A program made the translations under genes and the position numbers. From Acuticoccus sp965213555 (GTDB taxonomy: Bacteria > Pseudomonadota > Alphaproteobacteria > Rhizobiales > Amorphaceae): a DNA stretch of 64,000 nt. The notes under the pieces are model-generated. The model ran no database searches and was not told the origin of the DNA. It saw only the letters and a program-made list of their open reading frames with translations. The DNA lies in contig NZ_OZ243890.1 of the NCBI RefSeq assembly GCF_965213555.1, positions 1,922,001 through 1,986,000 of the forward strand, read 5' to 3'. Below, piece by piece: positions 41,706 to 50,724 of the stretch. The stretch's first letter is position 1. The number at the start of each line of letters is the position of its first letter.

Positions 41706-42845
41706 TCAGACAGTCGAGCTCGCGTTGCTCTGCCGGCGGGTCGGTGCAGGGCCGGCGGCGAGCGCGGCGAGGACGGCGTCGGTGACGTCGCGCGTGCCGG
41801 CGCTGCCGCCGAGCTCGCAGGTGCGCAGCGAGCCGTCCGCGAAGGCCGCGTCCACCGCCGCCTCGACCAGCGCGGCGGCCTCGACGAGGGGATCGAGCCC
41901 GTGCTTGTCGCCGAGCCAGGCGAGCATCATGCCGGCCGACAGGATCGCGGCCGTCGGGTTCGCCCGGCCCGTCCCCATGATGTCGGGCGCCGAGCCGTGC
42001 GCCGGCTGGAACACGGCGTGGGTGTCGCCGATGTCAGCGGATGGCGCGTAGCCCATGCCGCCGACGAGCCCGGCCGCGAGGTCGGACAGGATGTCGCCGA
42101 ACATGTTCTCCGTCACGATGACGTCGAAGGTCCACGGCGCGCCGACGAAGCGCAGCGTGGAGGCGTCCACGTAGACGTGCTCGGCGGCGACGTCCTCGTG
42201 CGCGCGCGCCACCTCGTCGAACACGCGCCGCATGAAGGCGAAGCTGGTGAACACGTTCGCCTTGTCGACCAGCGTCACCGTCGGCGATCCGGTCCTCCCG
42301 CGGGCGGCGCGACGGCGCGCCTCGGCGAAGGCGAAGCGGCTCACCTTCTCGGTCACGCGGCGCGTGATGACCTGCGTGTCGCGCGCCACCTCGTCGTCCT
42401 CCACGACGCCCTTGCCGCGGGCGGCGAACAGCCCCTCGGTGGATTCGCGGATGATGGCGAAGTCGATGTCGGCGGCGCGCGGGTCGGAGAGCGGCGTCGG
42501 CACACCCGGGATGGCGCGGGTCGGGCGCACGCCGGCGTAGAGCTCGAACATGAAGCGCAGGTCGAGCTGCGGCGCGATCTCGGTGCCGTCGGCGGTGCGC
42601 ACCGAGGGGAGCCCCATTGCGCCGAGGTAGATGGCGTCCGCCGCCTCGCACGCCGCCTTCGCCTCATCGGACAGCGGGGTGCCGGTGTCGAGGTAGCATT
42701 GCGCCCCGGCATGGACCTCACGCTGGGCGAGCGGCGGGCCACCCGTCGCCTCGAGCGCGGCTGCTGCGACGGCAAGCGCGGCGGGCGTGACCTCGTTTCC
42801 GATGCCGTCCCCCGGCAGCACGGCGATGTTGATGGCGTTGGTCAT
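41706..42845 (-). CDS. isocitrate/isopropylmalate dehydrogenase family protein
   Basis: A 379-residue beta-decarboxylating dehydrogenase. AVLPGDGIGNEVTPAALAVA at the start, IDFAIIRESTEGLFAARGKG with the substrate phosphate/carboxylate Arg, VTLVDKANVFTSFAFMRRVF with the catalytic Lys, VDASTLRFV, and NMFGDILSDLAAGLVGGMGY are all present. The LFMFELYAGVRP-type loop differs from canonical LeuB and from Icd, so it may act on tartrate, a malate derivative or another 2-hydroxy acid. leuA is far away (17.5 kb), supporting a non-leucine role. Confidence 0.82.
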   Translation of the reverse strand: MTNAINIAVLPGDGIGNEVTPAALAVAAAALEATGGPPLAQREVHAGAQCYLDTGTPLSDEAKAACEAADAIYLGAMGLPSVRTADGTEIAPQLDLRFMFELYAGVRPTRAIPGVPTPLSDPRAADIDFAIIRESTEGLFAARGKGVVEDDEVARDTQVITRRVTEKVSRFAFAEARRRAARGRTGSPTVTLVDKANVFTSFAFMRRVFDEVARAHEDVAAEHVYVDASTLRFVGAPWTFDVIVTENMFGDILSDLAAGLVGGMGYAPSADIGDTHAVFQPAHGSAPDIMGTGRANPTAAILSAGMMLAWLGDKHGLDPLVEAAALVEAAVDAAFADGSLRTCELGGSAGTRDVTDAVLAALAAGPAPTRRQSNASSTV

Positions 42846-42962
42846 GGCGTCCTCCCCGGCCCCTTCATAGGAGGACGAGGAGGACCAGGCCAGATCGGCT
42901 CACCAAGCGTCGCCACCCCGCTGCAACGGAGGTCGCGTACAGACGGTACTCGACGCCACGGG

Positions 42963-43490
42963 TCAGACCGAGGTGTCGAGCTCCGACAGCGGCCGTCCCT
43001 TGGCGTCCGGCGCGTCCGGGATGACGCTGAGGTCGCCGGTCGGCTCGAGGACAACGGCATGGACGCTGCCGATGTCGGACAGCCCGGACCGACGCACCGC
43101 GCTCATGACGTCCGCCTCGGCGAGGCGCGCGCCGTGCATGGCGTCGTCGAGGAACTTGCCGCGGTGGACGACGAGGGTCGGCTCCGACTTCACCGCGCGG
43201 CGCACGATCGGCACGCGCGAGGCGAGCCAGGCGACCGCCGTCTGCAGCGCGACGAGCACCACGAGCGCGGTGAGGCCGACGGACAGCGGCGTCGACTGCG
43301 AGACGATCATCGACGCGAGGATCGACCCCAGCGCGACGTTGACCACGAAGTCGAAGGCGTTCATGTCCGCGAGCGTGCGCTTGCCGGCCACGCGCAGCAC
43401 GAGGATGGTCGCCGAGTAGGCGACCACGGCGGCGATGGCGACGCCGACGAGGCGGCTGGGCGAGGCGGCGATGTCGGGGAGCGCATCCAT
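42963..43490 (-). CDS. YetF-like (DUF421) membrane protein
   Basis: A 175-residue protein with three N-terminal transmembrane helices and a soluble C-terminal domain. AGKRTLADMNAFDFVVNVAL is the DUF421 signature after helix 1, and SEPTLVVHRGKFLDDAMHGA with the SDIGSVHAVVLEPTGDLSVI strand-turn form the C-terminal YetF domain. The function of the family is poorly defined. The start ATG at 43490 is nearly on top of a plus-strand ATG at 43489, so the promoter must lie inside the neighbouring gene. Confidence 0.85.
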   Translation of the reverse strand: MDALPDIAASPSRLVGVAIAAVVAYSATILVLRVAGKRTLADMNAFDFVVNVALGSILASMIVSQSTPLSVGLTALVVLVALQTAVAWLASRVPIVRRAVKSEPTLVVHRGKFLDDAMHGARLAEADVMSAVRRSGLSDIGSVHAVVLEPTGDLSVIPDAPDAKGRPLSELDTSV

Positions 43491-43527
43491 GATGGGTCAA
43501 CGCGGCCGAGGGCGCCCGGTTCATCCG

Positions 43528-44082
43528 GTGGCGCGGCGGGAAAGGGACGGCGAGAGACGCTCGGGCCTGGGGACGCTCGCCGCGAGCGTCCTCATCGTTG
43601 CGACGTGCGGCCCTGCTGCAGCCTGGGAGGTCAGCGGCACGCGCGTCATGGCGAGTCCGAAGGAGACCAACGCCGCGGTCGAGGCGGTCGTGCTGTCCTG
43701 CCGTCGCGACTTCACCATCGCCGTCCTGACGCCGAACGGCCGGCTGCGCCCCAAGCGCGAGCGGCGCGAGGAGGAGGCGCTGTTCGACGTCATCTTCGGC
43801 CGCGCCGAGGCGGTGGTTGACGGCGCGGCCCACGACATCGGCGTCGGTGGCGCTGGCGGCGAGGCCACGGTGACGCTGTTCGCGCGCGAGGCGGACGCGC
43901 TGCTCGCCGCGTTGCACGACGGGCGCACGCTCACGCTGCGCTTCGACATCCTGCCGGAGACCGCCAAGGACGGCGGCGGGCTCGAGACGGTGGCCTCGTT
44001 CGACCTTGCGGGCTTGTCAAGCGCGATGGCGGCGGCGGGGCCGGCCTGCCGCGACCCGGCGCCCGGCCCGCCCTCCCCGTGA
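43528..44082 (+). CDS. secreted protein of unknown function
   Basis: A 184-residue protein with a basic N-terminus, a hydrophobic stretch (GTLAASVLIVATCGPAAA) and a likely signal peptidase site before WEVSGTRVMASP. The mature part is compact, mixed alpha/beta by composition, with LSCRRDFTIAVLTPNGRLRP and LHDGRTLTLRFDILPET. I do not recognise a family. The GTG at 43528 is a guess; ATGs at 43489 and 43492 are in frame but overlap the divergent YetF start. It is convergent with the coiled-coil gene. Confidence 0.6.
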   Translation: MARRERDGERRSGLGTLAASVLIVATCGPAAAWEVSGTRVMASPKETNAAVEAVVLSCRRDFTIAVLTPNGRLRPKRERREEEALFDVIFGRAEAVVDGAAHDIGVGGAGGEATVTLFAREADALLAALHDGRTLTLRFDILPETAKDGGGLETVASFDLAGLSSAMAAAGPACRDPAPGPPSP

Positions 44083-44124
44083 GCGGGCACCGCGTCGGGC
44101 CGCCTCGGCGGCGGCGGCAGCGGG

Positions 44125-45504
44125 TCAGGCGTCGGTTTTGGCGCGCGCGGCCTTGAACGCGCGGATGCGCTCGGCGAGCGAGGGCTCGGCGACTTCGGGG
44201 ACTGACGCCTCTCCCTCAACCTCGCGCAGGAAGCGGTCGGCGAGGTCGCGCAGCGCGGCACGCAGGGGAGCGAGGCTCGCCTCGTCGAGCGCGGGGCCGC
44301 GAGCCGCCCTCAGCCGCTCGTTCTCCTGCGCGAGGGCGGCGAGGTCGGCACGCGCCGCGGCGAGCTCCTCCGCGAGCGCCGGAGCTTCCGCTGGCGGCTC
44401 GCCGGCGTGCCGGCGCAGCGCCTCGAGCTCCTGGAGCAGCGTCCCGTTCTCGGCGCGCACCTTCTCGAGGCGTCCCTCGAGGGCGGCGGCGCGGGCCAAT
44501 GCCTCTTCGAGCGCCGCGGCGTGCACCTTGGCATCCGGTGTCGGCGTGACCGCCACGCCGTCGCCCTTCGCCGTACCCTCCGCCCGCTCCAGCGCGGCCT
44601 CGGCCGCCTCGGCGCGCTCGGCGAGCGCGCGAAGCTCGCCGCTTTGCTCGCGCAGCCGCTCCTCGATCGCGTAGACCTTCTGCAGGCGCAGCTCGAGCAG
44701 CGCCTCGCGGCGCTCGATCTCGGTGCGCAAGGAGCCCTCGATCCTCTCGTGGTCGCGGACGGTACCGCGCAGGCCCTCGAGCTCGTAGGCGAGGCGAGAG
44801 AGCTGCCCGTTGGCGAGGCGCTCGCGCTCGCCCACCGCATGGAGCGCAGCGGTGAGGCGGGTGACCTCGGCGCCGTCGTCCTCGTCGGCCGCTCGCGGCT
44901 CCAGCGCGGCGCGCAGCTCCGCGATGGTGCCGTCGCGCTCGGCGAGCGCGACACGCAGCTCGGCGACGTCCGACGAGGCGTCGGCGTCCGTCCGGTTGGC
45001 AAGCTGTTCACGAAGCTGGTCGCGCTCGCGCATTGCCTGGACGAGCTCGCTGCGGGCGGCGGTGAGCTCGTCGGACGCCGGTGCGTCGCGCTCGGCGGCG
45101 CTGCGGTCCGCCGCGGCGAGCGTCGCCTTGAGGGAGGCGATGGCCTCGCCCTGGTCGGCCTCACGGCGCTTGAGCGCGGCGACCTCAGCATTCAGCGCAT
45201 CCACGTCCGTCGACGCCCCGGCGCGGGCCCGGTCCGCCGGCGGCGTCGCACCGTCGCCCAGCACCGCGCCAGCGCCCGCGGCGGCGCTCCGGGTCAGCGC
45301 CTCCGCGAGCCTGTGCTCGAGCGCTGCGACCTCGACGGCGTGGTTCGCCCGAAGCACGTCCTTCTCGGCCTGCAGCGCAGCCTCCTGCGCGGACACGTCG
45401 AGGCGTGAGCGACCGCCGAGCCGCGCGAAGAGCGCCAGGACCACGAACAGGAGGACGGCGCCGACGATGAGCCCGGGGACGACAAGCCCGCTCGAAATGT
45501 CCAT
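44125..45504 (-). CDS. membrane-anchored coiled-coil protein
   Basis: A 459-residue protein. A single N-terminal transmembrane helix (VVPGLIVGAVLLFVVLALFA, about residues 8-28) is followed by almost uninterrupted coiled coil rich in Ala, Glu, Leu and Arg, with heptads such as AEVAALKRREADQGEAIASL, to a short C-terminal tail (LAERIRAFKAARAKTDA). The N-terminus out/C-terminus in arrangement suggests a cytoplasmic rod. No enzyme motif is visible. It resembles many uncharacterised alphaproteobacterial proteins of the same plan. The next gene downstream on this strand is convergent with the secreted-protein gene. Confidence 0.7.
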   Translation of the reverse strand: MDISSGLVVPGLIVGAVLLFVVLALFARLGGRSRLDVSAQEAALQAEKDVLRANHAVEVAALEHRLAEALTRSAAAGAGAVLGDGATPPADRARAGASTDVDALNAEVAALKRREADQGEAIASLKATLAAADRSAAERDAPASDELTAARSELVQAMRERDQLREQLANRTDADASSDVAELRVALAERDGTIAELRAALEPRAADEDDGAEVTRLTAALHAVGERERLANGQLSRLAYELEGLRGTVRDHERIEGSLRTEIERREALLELRLQKVYAIEERLREQSGELRALAERAEAAEAALERAEGTAKGDGVAVTPTPDAKVHAAALEEALARAAALEGRLEKVRAENGTLLQELEALRRHAGEPPAEAPALAEELAAARADLAALAQENERLRAARGPALDEASLAPLRAALRDLADRFLREVEGEASVPEVAEPSLAERIRAFKAARAKTDA

Positions 45505-45597
45505 CGATCACCTTCGGACCCGACGCGTTACGCTCCGTCCATACGCAAAGGGGATCGCAGTGTCACGGCCGCGCCCCCGCGAGGACGAGGGCCGTCG

Positions 45598-46209
45598 TCA
45601 GAACGGGTTCCAGGTCGGCTGCGGCGTGAACTTCAGGTAGCCGGCGTTGACGCCGAGGCGCACCCCGACCCCGGTCCGCACCGGAACGATGACGATCTCG
45701 TCGGCGGCGAGCACGTTCATCGCAAGCCCGCCGACGAGGTAGGCGGAGCCCTCGACGCCGCCGAAGCGCTGCATGATGTCCTGCGGCGAGCGCAGGTGGT
45801 AGACGAGCATCATCACCCGCGCCCCCGAGCCGCCGAAGTCCCAGCCGAGCGAGGGGCCCTGCCAGAACACCTTGTGGCGTCCCATGGCGCGCGTCGTGAG
45901 GACGCCCTCGCCATAGCGCAACCCCCCGATGATCGCGCCGGACGCCTCCTCGCCGAGGACGTAGCCGTTGGGCAGCCCAAGGCTCTGCGTCATCGTCTCG
46001 ATGGCCTGGGCGAGACCGCCCGAGGTCTGACCGAAGAAGGCGTGCCCGGCGGTGACGAGCTCCTCCTCGGAGTAGCTCGTCCCGGGCGGGACGGGCGCGG
46101 GCTGCGTCGCCACGGCGGGGCGCAGGTCGTAGGTCTGGGCCTGCGCCGCGGGGGGCGCGAGGGCGACCGCCGCGAGCGCGGCGGCGGCGCAAAGAACTGT
46201 CCGCAACAT
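45598..46209 (-). CDS. DUF1134 family periplasmic protein
   Basis: A 203-residue exported protein with signal peptide MLRTVLCAAAALAAVALAPP. The mature part contains the glycine-rich segment QSLGLPNGYVLGEEASGAII, then GRHKVFWQGPSLGWDFGGSG and RVGVRLGVNAGYLKFTP-like sequence near the C-terminus, matching alphaproteobacterial DUF1134/EipA-type proteins of the envelope. EipA affects envelope integrity in Brucella; the relation is by family only. It is divergent from chpT across 114 bases. Confidence 0.8.
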   Translation of the reverse strand: MLRTVLCAAAALAAVALAPPAAQAQTYDLRPAVATQPAPVPPGTSYSEEELVTAGHAFFGQTSGGLAQAIETMTQSLGLPNGYVLGEEASGAIIGGLRYGEGVLTTRAMGRHKVFWQGPSLGWDFGGSGARVMMLVYHLRSPQDIMQRFGGVEGSAYLVGGLAMNVLAADEIVIVPVRTGVGVRLGVNAGYLKFTPQPTWNPF

Positions 46210-46323
46210 GGTGCACCTCGAGGTGTTGGCTTCCGTTCGTGTGGGCCGCGTGCCACCACTCGTCCCCGCCGCGCGGACCCGAGGGGCAGGGCCCCACCAC
46301 GCGCGCCTTGGGGTGGACGAACG

Positions 46324-46929
46324 ATGCCGAGCGACCTTGACCTTGCGAGCCTGCTCGCCTCGCGCCTGTGCCACGACGTCGTCGGACCCGTCGGCGCGAT
46401 CCAGAACGGCCTGGAGCTGATGGCCGAGGATCAGTCCATGACGGCGATGGCGATCGACCTCATCAGGAAGAGCGCCGAGCAGGCCACCGCCAAGCTGCAG
46501 TACGCGCGCATGGCCTACGGCTCGGCGGGCGGTGCTGAGGCGCTCGACCCGGGAGAAGCAGGACGCCTCACCGCAGGCATGTTCGTCGGCGAGCGCGCGC
46601 GGCTCGACTGGACCTGGGACGGGCCGGCGGCGCCGCGTGTGCCCGTCAAGCTCGCCATGCTGATGGCGACCTTCGCGCTCGGCGCAGTCCCGCGCGGCGG
46701 AACCGTCAAGGTGGCTCATGCGGGCGAGACAGTCGCGGTGGTCGCGAGCGGCGAGGGGCAGCCCCTGCGCAGCCCGCCCTTCCTCGACGTGGTGTCGGAG
46801 GGCGGCGAGGCGAGCGATCCACGGGCCGTCCCGGCGCTCTGCATCCACCGGCTCGCCGCGAGCCTCGGCTGGCGCGTCGAGGCCACGGCCGACGCGGCGG
46901 CGCTTACCCTGCGCAGCGTGCCGGCCTGA
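46324..46929 (+). CDS. chpT: histidine phosphotransferase ChpT
   Basis: A 201-residue cytoplasmic phosphotransferase that passes phosphate from the CckA kinase to CtrA and CpdR. The dimerisation/phosphorylation helix has LLASRLCHDVVGPVGAIQNG with the acceptor His near residue 17, and a pseudo-ATP-binding C-terminal domain follows with KLAMLMATFALGAVPRGGTV. The gene lies convergent with ctrA, 36 bases apart, linking two parts of the same phosphorelay. The start ATG at 46324 comes soon after the divergent DUF1134 promoter region. Confidence 0.9.
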   Translation: MPSDLDLASLLASRLCHDVVGPVGAIQNGLELMAEDQSMTAMAIDLIRKSAEQATAKLQYARMAYGSAGGAEALDPGEAGRLTAGMFVGERARLDWTWDGPAAPRVPVKLAMLMATFALGAVPRGGTVKVAHAGETVAVVASGEGQPLRSPPFLDVVSEGGEASDPRAVPALCIHRLAASLGWRVEATADAAALTLRSVPA

Positions 46930-46965
46930 CGGGGCGGTCGCCGCACGCCTCGGCACGCCCGTCGC

Positions 46966-47667
46966 TCAGGCCAGCTCGCGGCGGACTTCGGGCTCCGGCT
47001 CACGCAGGACGTAGCCGCGCCCCCACACCGTCTCGATGTAGTTGCGCCCGCCCGTCGCCGCCGACAGCTTCTTGCGCAGCTTGCAAATGAAGACGTCGAT
47101 GATCTTGAGCTCCGGCTCGTCCATGCCGCCGTAAAGGTGGTTGAGGAACATCTCCTTGGTCAGCGTCGTGCCCTTCCTGAGGGAAAGGAGCTCCAGCATC
47201 TGGTACTCCTTGCCCGTCAGGTGCACGCGCTGCCCATCCACGTCGACGGTCTTGGTGTCGAGGTTCACCGCGAGCTCGCCGGTGCGGATGATCGATTCCG
47301 CGTGGCCCTTCGAGCGCCGCACGATCGCGTTGATCCGGGCCACGAGCTCGTCCTTGTGGAACGGCTTGGTGAGGTAGTCGTCGGCGCCGAAGCCGAGGCC
47401 GCGCACCTTGTCCTCGATGTTGCCGAGGCCGGACAGGATCAGGATCGGCGTCTCGATCTTCGACACACGCAGCGTCCGCAGCACCTCGTAGCCCGACATG
47501 TCCGGCAAGTTGATGTCGAGCAGGATGATGTCGTAGTCGTAGAGCTTGCCGAGGTCGATGCCCTCCTCGCCAAGGTTCGTCGTGTAGACGTTGAACCGCT
47601 CGGAGTGCAGCATGAGCTCGATGCTTTGGGCGGTGGCGCTGTCGTCCTCGATCAGTAGAACGCGCAT
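46966..47667 (-). CDS. ctrA: cell-cycle response regulator CtrA
   Basis: A 233-residue OmpR-family response regulator. The receiver has RVLLIEDDSATAQSIELMLH, phospho-acceptor D51 (IILLDINLPDMSGYE) and DDYLTKPFHKDELVARINAI; the winged-helix domain shows VHLTGKEYQMLELLSLRKGT, then LTKEMFLNHLYGGMDEPELK and YIETVWGRGYVLREP. These match CtrA, the essential master regulator of alphaproteobacterial cell division, motility and DNA replication. Start is the ATG at 47667. GANTC sites upstream (below) suggest methylation-dependent control as in Caulobacter. Confidence 0.96.
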   Translation of the reverse strand: MRVLLIEDDSATAQSIELMLHSERFNVYTTNLGEEGIDLGKLYDYDIILLDINLPDMSGYEVLRTLRVSKIETPILILSGLGNIEDKVRGLGFGADDYLTKPFHKDELVARINAIVRRSKGHAESIIRTGELAVNLDTKTVDVDGQRVHLTGKEYQMLELLSLRKGTTLTKEMFLNHLYGGMDEPELKIIDVFICKLRKKLSAATGGRNYIETVWGRGYVLREPEPEVRRELA

Positions 47668-48187
47668 GCTGGTCCTCTCATGCGATCCGCCCGAGAGCGG
47701 CATCCATCTTCACTCGTACCCCTACCGTCGGTGCGGTCGGGCGAATCGGCGACGTCCCAGTGTTACCAAAACCGTCGACCGGCCCGAGGCACGCCCCACC
47801 GTTGTCCAGGGCTTTGCGGGGTTGTGCGGGGCGCAGCGGAACCATCGGCGGCGGCAGTAAACGATCCCTTAAGATCGTGCCTGGGCCGCTGGTGTGTTGC
47901 ATTTCGGTAACGCGTCAAGGCGCACGAATCGGTTAAGCGGCGCCGGCACGAGGGTCCGTTCGATGCCCGCGGGATGGCCGGCGGAGCGCCCGTCATGGGT
48001 GCGTTCATCATGAACGGAAGGCGGGTCCGCCGGGGCGTCGAAGGGGTGAACGCGAGGCAAACGCGGCCCTCCCAGGCGCGGTCGCGCCGCAGTCGTTAAC
48101 ACGAGCGCTGGGTTTGGACCGAGGCTCCGAACGAAGTCGCAAGAAGGGGGGGCTAGGCTCGTCCCGTCACGCGATTGGGGGGCCAGG
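47668..48187. promoter_or_regulatory. ctrA upstream region
   Basis: These 520 bases separate ctrA (minus) from the FliJ-like gene (plus). They contain GANTC methylation sites at 47743-47747 and 47926-47930, TTAA half-sites at 47869-47872, 47933-47936 and 48096-48099 of the kind used by CtrA, and a palindrome ACGATC-CCTTAA-GATCGT at 47861-47878. No open frame here looks coding. A clear -35/-10 pair was not identified. Confidence 0.5.
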
Positions 48188-48553
48188 ATGAAGCCGCGCG
48201 AGAGCACGATCCAAGCGAAGGAGTTCCAGGCGGCGGCCCTGCGTCGCCAGGTAGCGCAGTACGAGCGCATGATCGCGGACCTTGAGGTCATCGCCGTGGA
48301 GCTTGGCAAGCAGATCGAGGCGGAGGAGCGCCGGTCGGGCGTCAACGACCCGTCGAACTTCGCCTACTCCACGGTGGCACGCGCCGCCGGCGAGCGCCGC
48401 AAGAACCTCAGCGCCACCATCGCAGACCTCACCGACCGTGCGTCGCGCGCTGCCGACGAGCTCGTTGGGATCGACGGCTTCTTCGCCGCCCTCGCGTCCG
48501 CGGACGTCGGCGGCGGCGCGACCGACGGCACGATGGCGCGCTCGGCGGCCTGA
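48188..48553 (+). CDS. FliJ-like flagellar/export protein
   Basis: A 121-residue helical protein beginning MKPRESTIQAKEFQAAALRR with the segment RRSGVNDPSNFAYSTVARAA typical of alphaproteobacterial FliJ-like proteins. FliJ is an ATPase-associated export chaperone of the flagellar type III system; here it is alone, with no fliI or other flagellar genes nearby. ctrA is divergent upstream, which fits motility control by CtrA. Confidence is moderate because the family is short and coiled. Confidence 0.65.
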   Translation: MKPRESTIQAKEFQAAALRRQVAQYERMIADLEVIAVELGKQIEAEERRSGVNDPSNFAYSTVARAAGERRKNLSATIADLTDRASRAADELVGIDGFFAALASADVGGGATDGTMARSAA

Positions 48554-48573
48554 CGGGCTGATCGCAGCGCGCC

Positions 48574-49401
48574 TCACATGGGCGTCGCGGCCCGCTCGAT
48601 GGCCGCCACGTTGAACAACGCGAACATCGTCCCGAACTCGTAGATCTGCTCCCCGCCGTACAGCGGGGCGATCGCGTGCGTGCGGGCCAGCATCCCCGTC
48701 ACGTCCGCCATCGCGCGCAGGAGTGGCGGCGCGCCGAGGCGGGCGTTCTGCCGCGACAGGTTGGCCATGTAGGCGGCGAGCCCGTCGCGCCACAGCTCGC
48801 GCGACCAACGCGGGTCGTGCGAGGCGTGCCGGACCGCGCCGGGGCGTCCCCTGTAGAGCGGCAGCCCGGCCGAGAGGGCCATCACGGGGAGGGCGTAGTC
48901 CCACCACGGCATCCCGAAGGCGAGGCCGTCGAGCGTCACGGCCTCGAGCGCCGGCCGGCCGAAAACCACGACGTCGTAGCCCTGGGTGTAGGCGGGCCCG
49001 TGGCCGCATGCGAGGTTGCCGGTCTCGTGCCGTTGGAAGACGACGACGCCGTCGCGGGCGACCCTGAGGACGTCCGCGACCTCGCCGGCGTCGAGCGCCA
49101 CGTAGGCGTCGGAGTTGGCGAGGGCGAACAGCGTCTCGCCCGTGCCGGCGAGGTGGCGCATCACGACGCCGAGGTCGACCAGCGGGCGGCGGAAGGGCGA
49201 GCCTGCGCGGGGGCCGAGGTCGACCACGCGGGCGAACGGGGCGGCGGTGGGCACCCCTGCCACCTCCTCGGCGTAGTTGAAGGCGGCGACCGCGCCGAAC
49301 GCGTCGTGCAGCGAACGCACGCACATCGACTGGATCGCGTCGCCACCGTCCTCGCCGGGCGCAAGCCTCGGGGCCAGCGAGGTCGCGACGAGCGCCCTCA
49401 C
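48574..49401 (-). CDS. conserved hypothetical protein
   Basis: A 275-residue protein without a signal peptide or clear membrane helix. Segments such as FNYAEEVAGVPTAAPFARVV, VVFQRHETGNLACGHGPAYT and MPWWDYALPVMALSAGLPLY do not match a family I know. The GTG start at 49401 overlaps the TGA of the upstream gene (49398-49400), so it is translated together with the 435-residue protein. It may be a glycan- or nucleotide-related enzyme, but this is a guess. Confidence 0.55.
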   Translation of the reverse strand: MRALVATSLAPRLAPGEDGGDAIQSMCVRSLHDAFGAVAAFNYAEEVAGVPTAAPFARVVDLGPRAGSPFRRPLVDLGVVMRHLAGTGETLFALANSDAYVALDAGEVADVLRVARDGVVVFQRHETGNLACGHGPAYTQGYDVVVFGRPALEAVTLDGLAFGMPWWDYALPVMALSAGLPLYRGRPGAVRHASHDPRWSRELWRDGLAAYMANLSRQNARLGAPPLLRAMADVTGMLARTHAIAPLYGGEQIYEFGTMFALFNVAAIERAATPM

Positions 49402-50705
49402 GGCGCGTTGAGCGCGAGGTTGACGAGCACGGCGGCGGCGCTCGCCAGCCGGTCCGCCCCGTCCGGCGCGAACCCCTCCGGCAGTCGCTCGCGGTCGAGC
49501 TCGACCCCGGACGGGCCGACGAAGGGTAGGCGCAGGGTCGGCCCCGCCGAGAGGTAGACGTAGCCCGTCGGCGTCGTCCTGCGAACCGGCCGGTCGACGA
49601 CGAGCTCGCCCGCCGTCGGGCCGACGCGCGCCTGGAGGCGGTGGAAGAACGCCTCGCCGACGAACGCGTTGAGCGCCGTCGCCCGCCGCACCCCCTCGGC
49701 GCCCACCGTGTCCGCGTGCAGCGCGCTGAGCACCTGCGACCCGGCGACCGGCGATGCGCGCCGCCGCAGGGCGGCCAGCGCCGCGTCCACCTCGTCGCGC
49801 GGTCCCGCCACCGGCGCGAAGCCGAGCGGTAGGTCGCGGTCCGAGAAGAACCCCGTCGCGCCCACCGCGTGGACGGCGTAGGTGAACGAGCGCCCCCCGT
49901 CCTCGCGTCCCTCGACGATGCCGCGCAGCGCTAGGGGCACCGTCACGGAGATGTCGAAGCCGATGCCCTCGCGCGTCTGCAGCGCCGCAGTCGCCGGCAT
50001 CACGATCAGGGACAGGGTGTGGAACTCGCCGTGCCGCGCGACGACCGTGGGCACGACGCCGCCCGCCACCGTGACCTGGGCAAGGGCGAGGAGCTCGGGC
50101 AGGTGCATCATGCCGACGGTGAGGTCGACGCGCACCAAGGGCACGTTGCGCGCTGTGAACGCCTCCATGACCTCGCCGAAGCCGAGGCGCATGACCGGCT
50201 CCGGCCCTTGCCAGCGCATGTAGGTGCCGCGCGACTGCTCCGCCGCGTAGACCCCCTCGCCGTGCCACGGCTGGAGGAGGCTCACGCCGACGCCGACGAG
50301 CTTGGGGGCGTTCGCCGGGTCCTGGGCGTCGAGCGCGGCGGCGAACAGGGCGGCCGCCGGCGAGCGGGTCGCCACCCACAGGAGCTGGTGCGCCGCGCGG
50401 TCGAGGACGATCCGGCCCGACCGCCACAGGAACTCCCGCTCGCCGAACGCCGCGGCAAGGCGCGACAGGACGGAGGGGGCGAGCGCGAACGTCCCGCCGT
50501 CCTCCGGCTCGACGAGGAGGAGGCCGTCGACCCCCGCTTCGGCCGCCTGAAGGAGGACGTCCCACGTTGCTGCCGCGACGACGCGGCCCGTCCGCGCGCC
50601 GTCCGTCGGGGCGGGGCCGAGCGCCGGCATCGCCGACGTCTCGAGCGCGTAGCCGGCCGACGCGGCAGCGAGGTGGAGCCGCTCGGGCGTCAGGTAGTGC
50701 GTCAC
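49398..50705 (-). CDS. conserved hypothetical protein
   Basis: A 435-residue soluble-looking protein (MTHYLTPERLHLAAASAGYA to VLVNLALNAP). Repeated GVGVSLLQPWHGEGVYAAEQ, RVDLTVGMMHLPELLALAQV and IGFDISVTVPLALRGIVEGR segments suggest a beta-rich enzyme fold, but I do not recognise it. It lies 19 bases downstream of prs on the same strand and overlaps the next gene, suggesting an operon with ribose-phosphate metabolism nearby by position only. Confidence 0.55.
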   Translation of the reverse strand: MTHYLTPERLHLAAASAGYALETSAMPALGPAPTDGARTGRVVAAATWDVLLQAAEAGVDGLLLVEPEDGGTFALAPSVLSRLAAAFGEREFLWRSGRIVLDRAAHQLLWVATRSPAAALFAAALDAQDPANAPKLVGVGVSLLQPWHGEGVYAAEQSRGTYMRWQGPEPVMRLGFGEVMEAFTARNVPLVRVDLTVGMMHLPELLALAQVTVAGGVVPTVVARHGEFHTLSLIVMPATAALQTREGIGFDISVTVPLALRGIVEGREDGGRSFTYAVHAVGATGFFSDRDLPLGFAPVAGPRDEVDAALAALRRRASPVAGSQVLSALHADTVGAEGVRRATALNAFVGEAFFHRLQARVGPTAGELVVDRPVRRTTPTGYVYLSAGPTLRLPFVGPSGVELDRERLPEGFAPDGADRLASAAAVLVNLALNAP

Positions 50706-50724
50706 GGTCCGCCCCGGCTGGGGG

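Noticed and set aside
43435..43527. Upstream ATG starts at 43489 and 43492 for the secreted protein
   Set aside because: They overlap the divergent YetF start codon and leave no room for a promoter; a downstream GTG gives a better signal peptide. Not certain.
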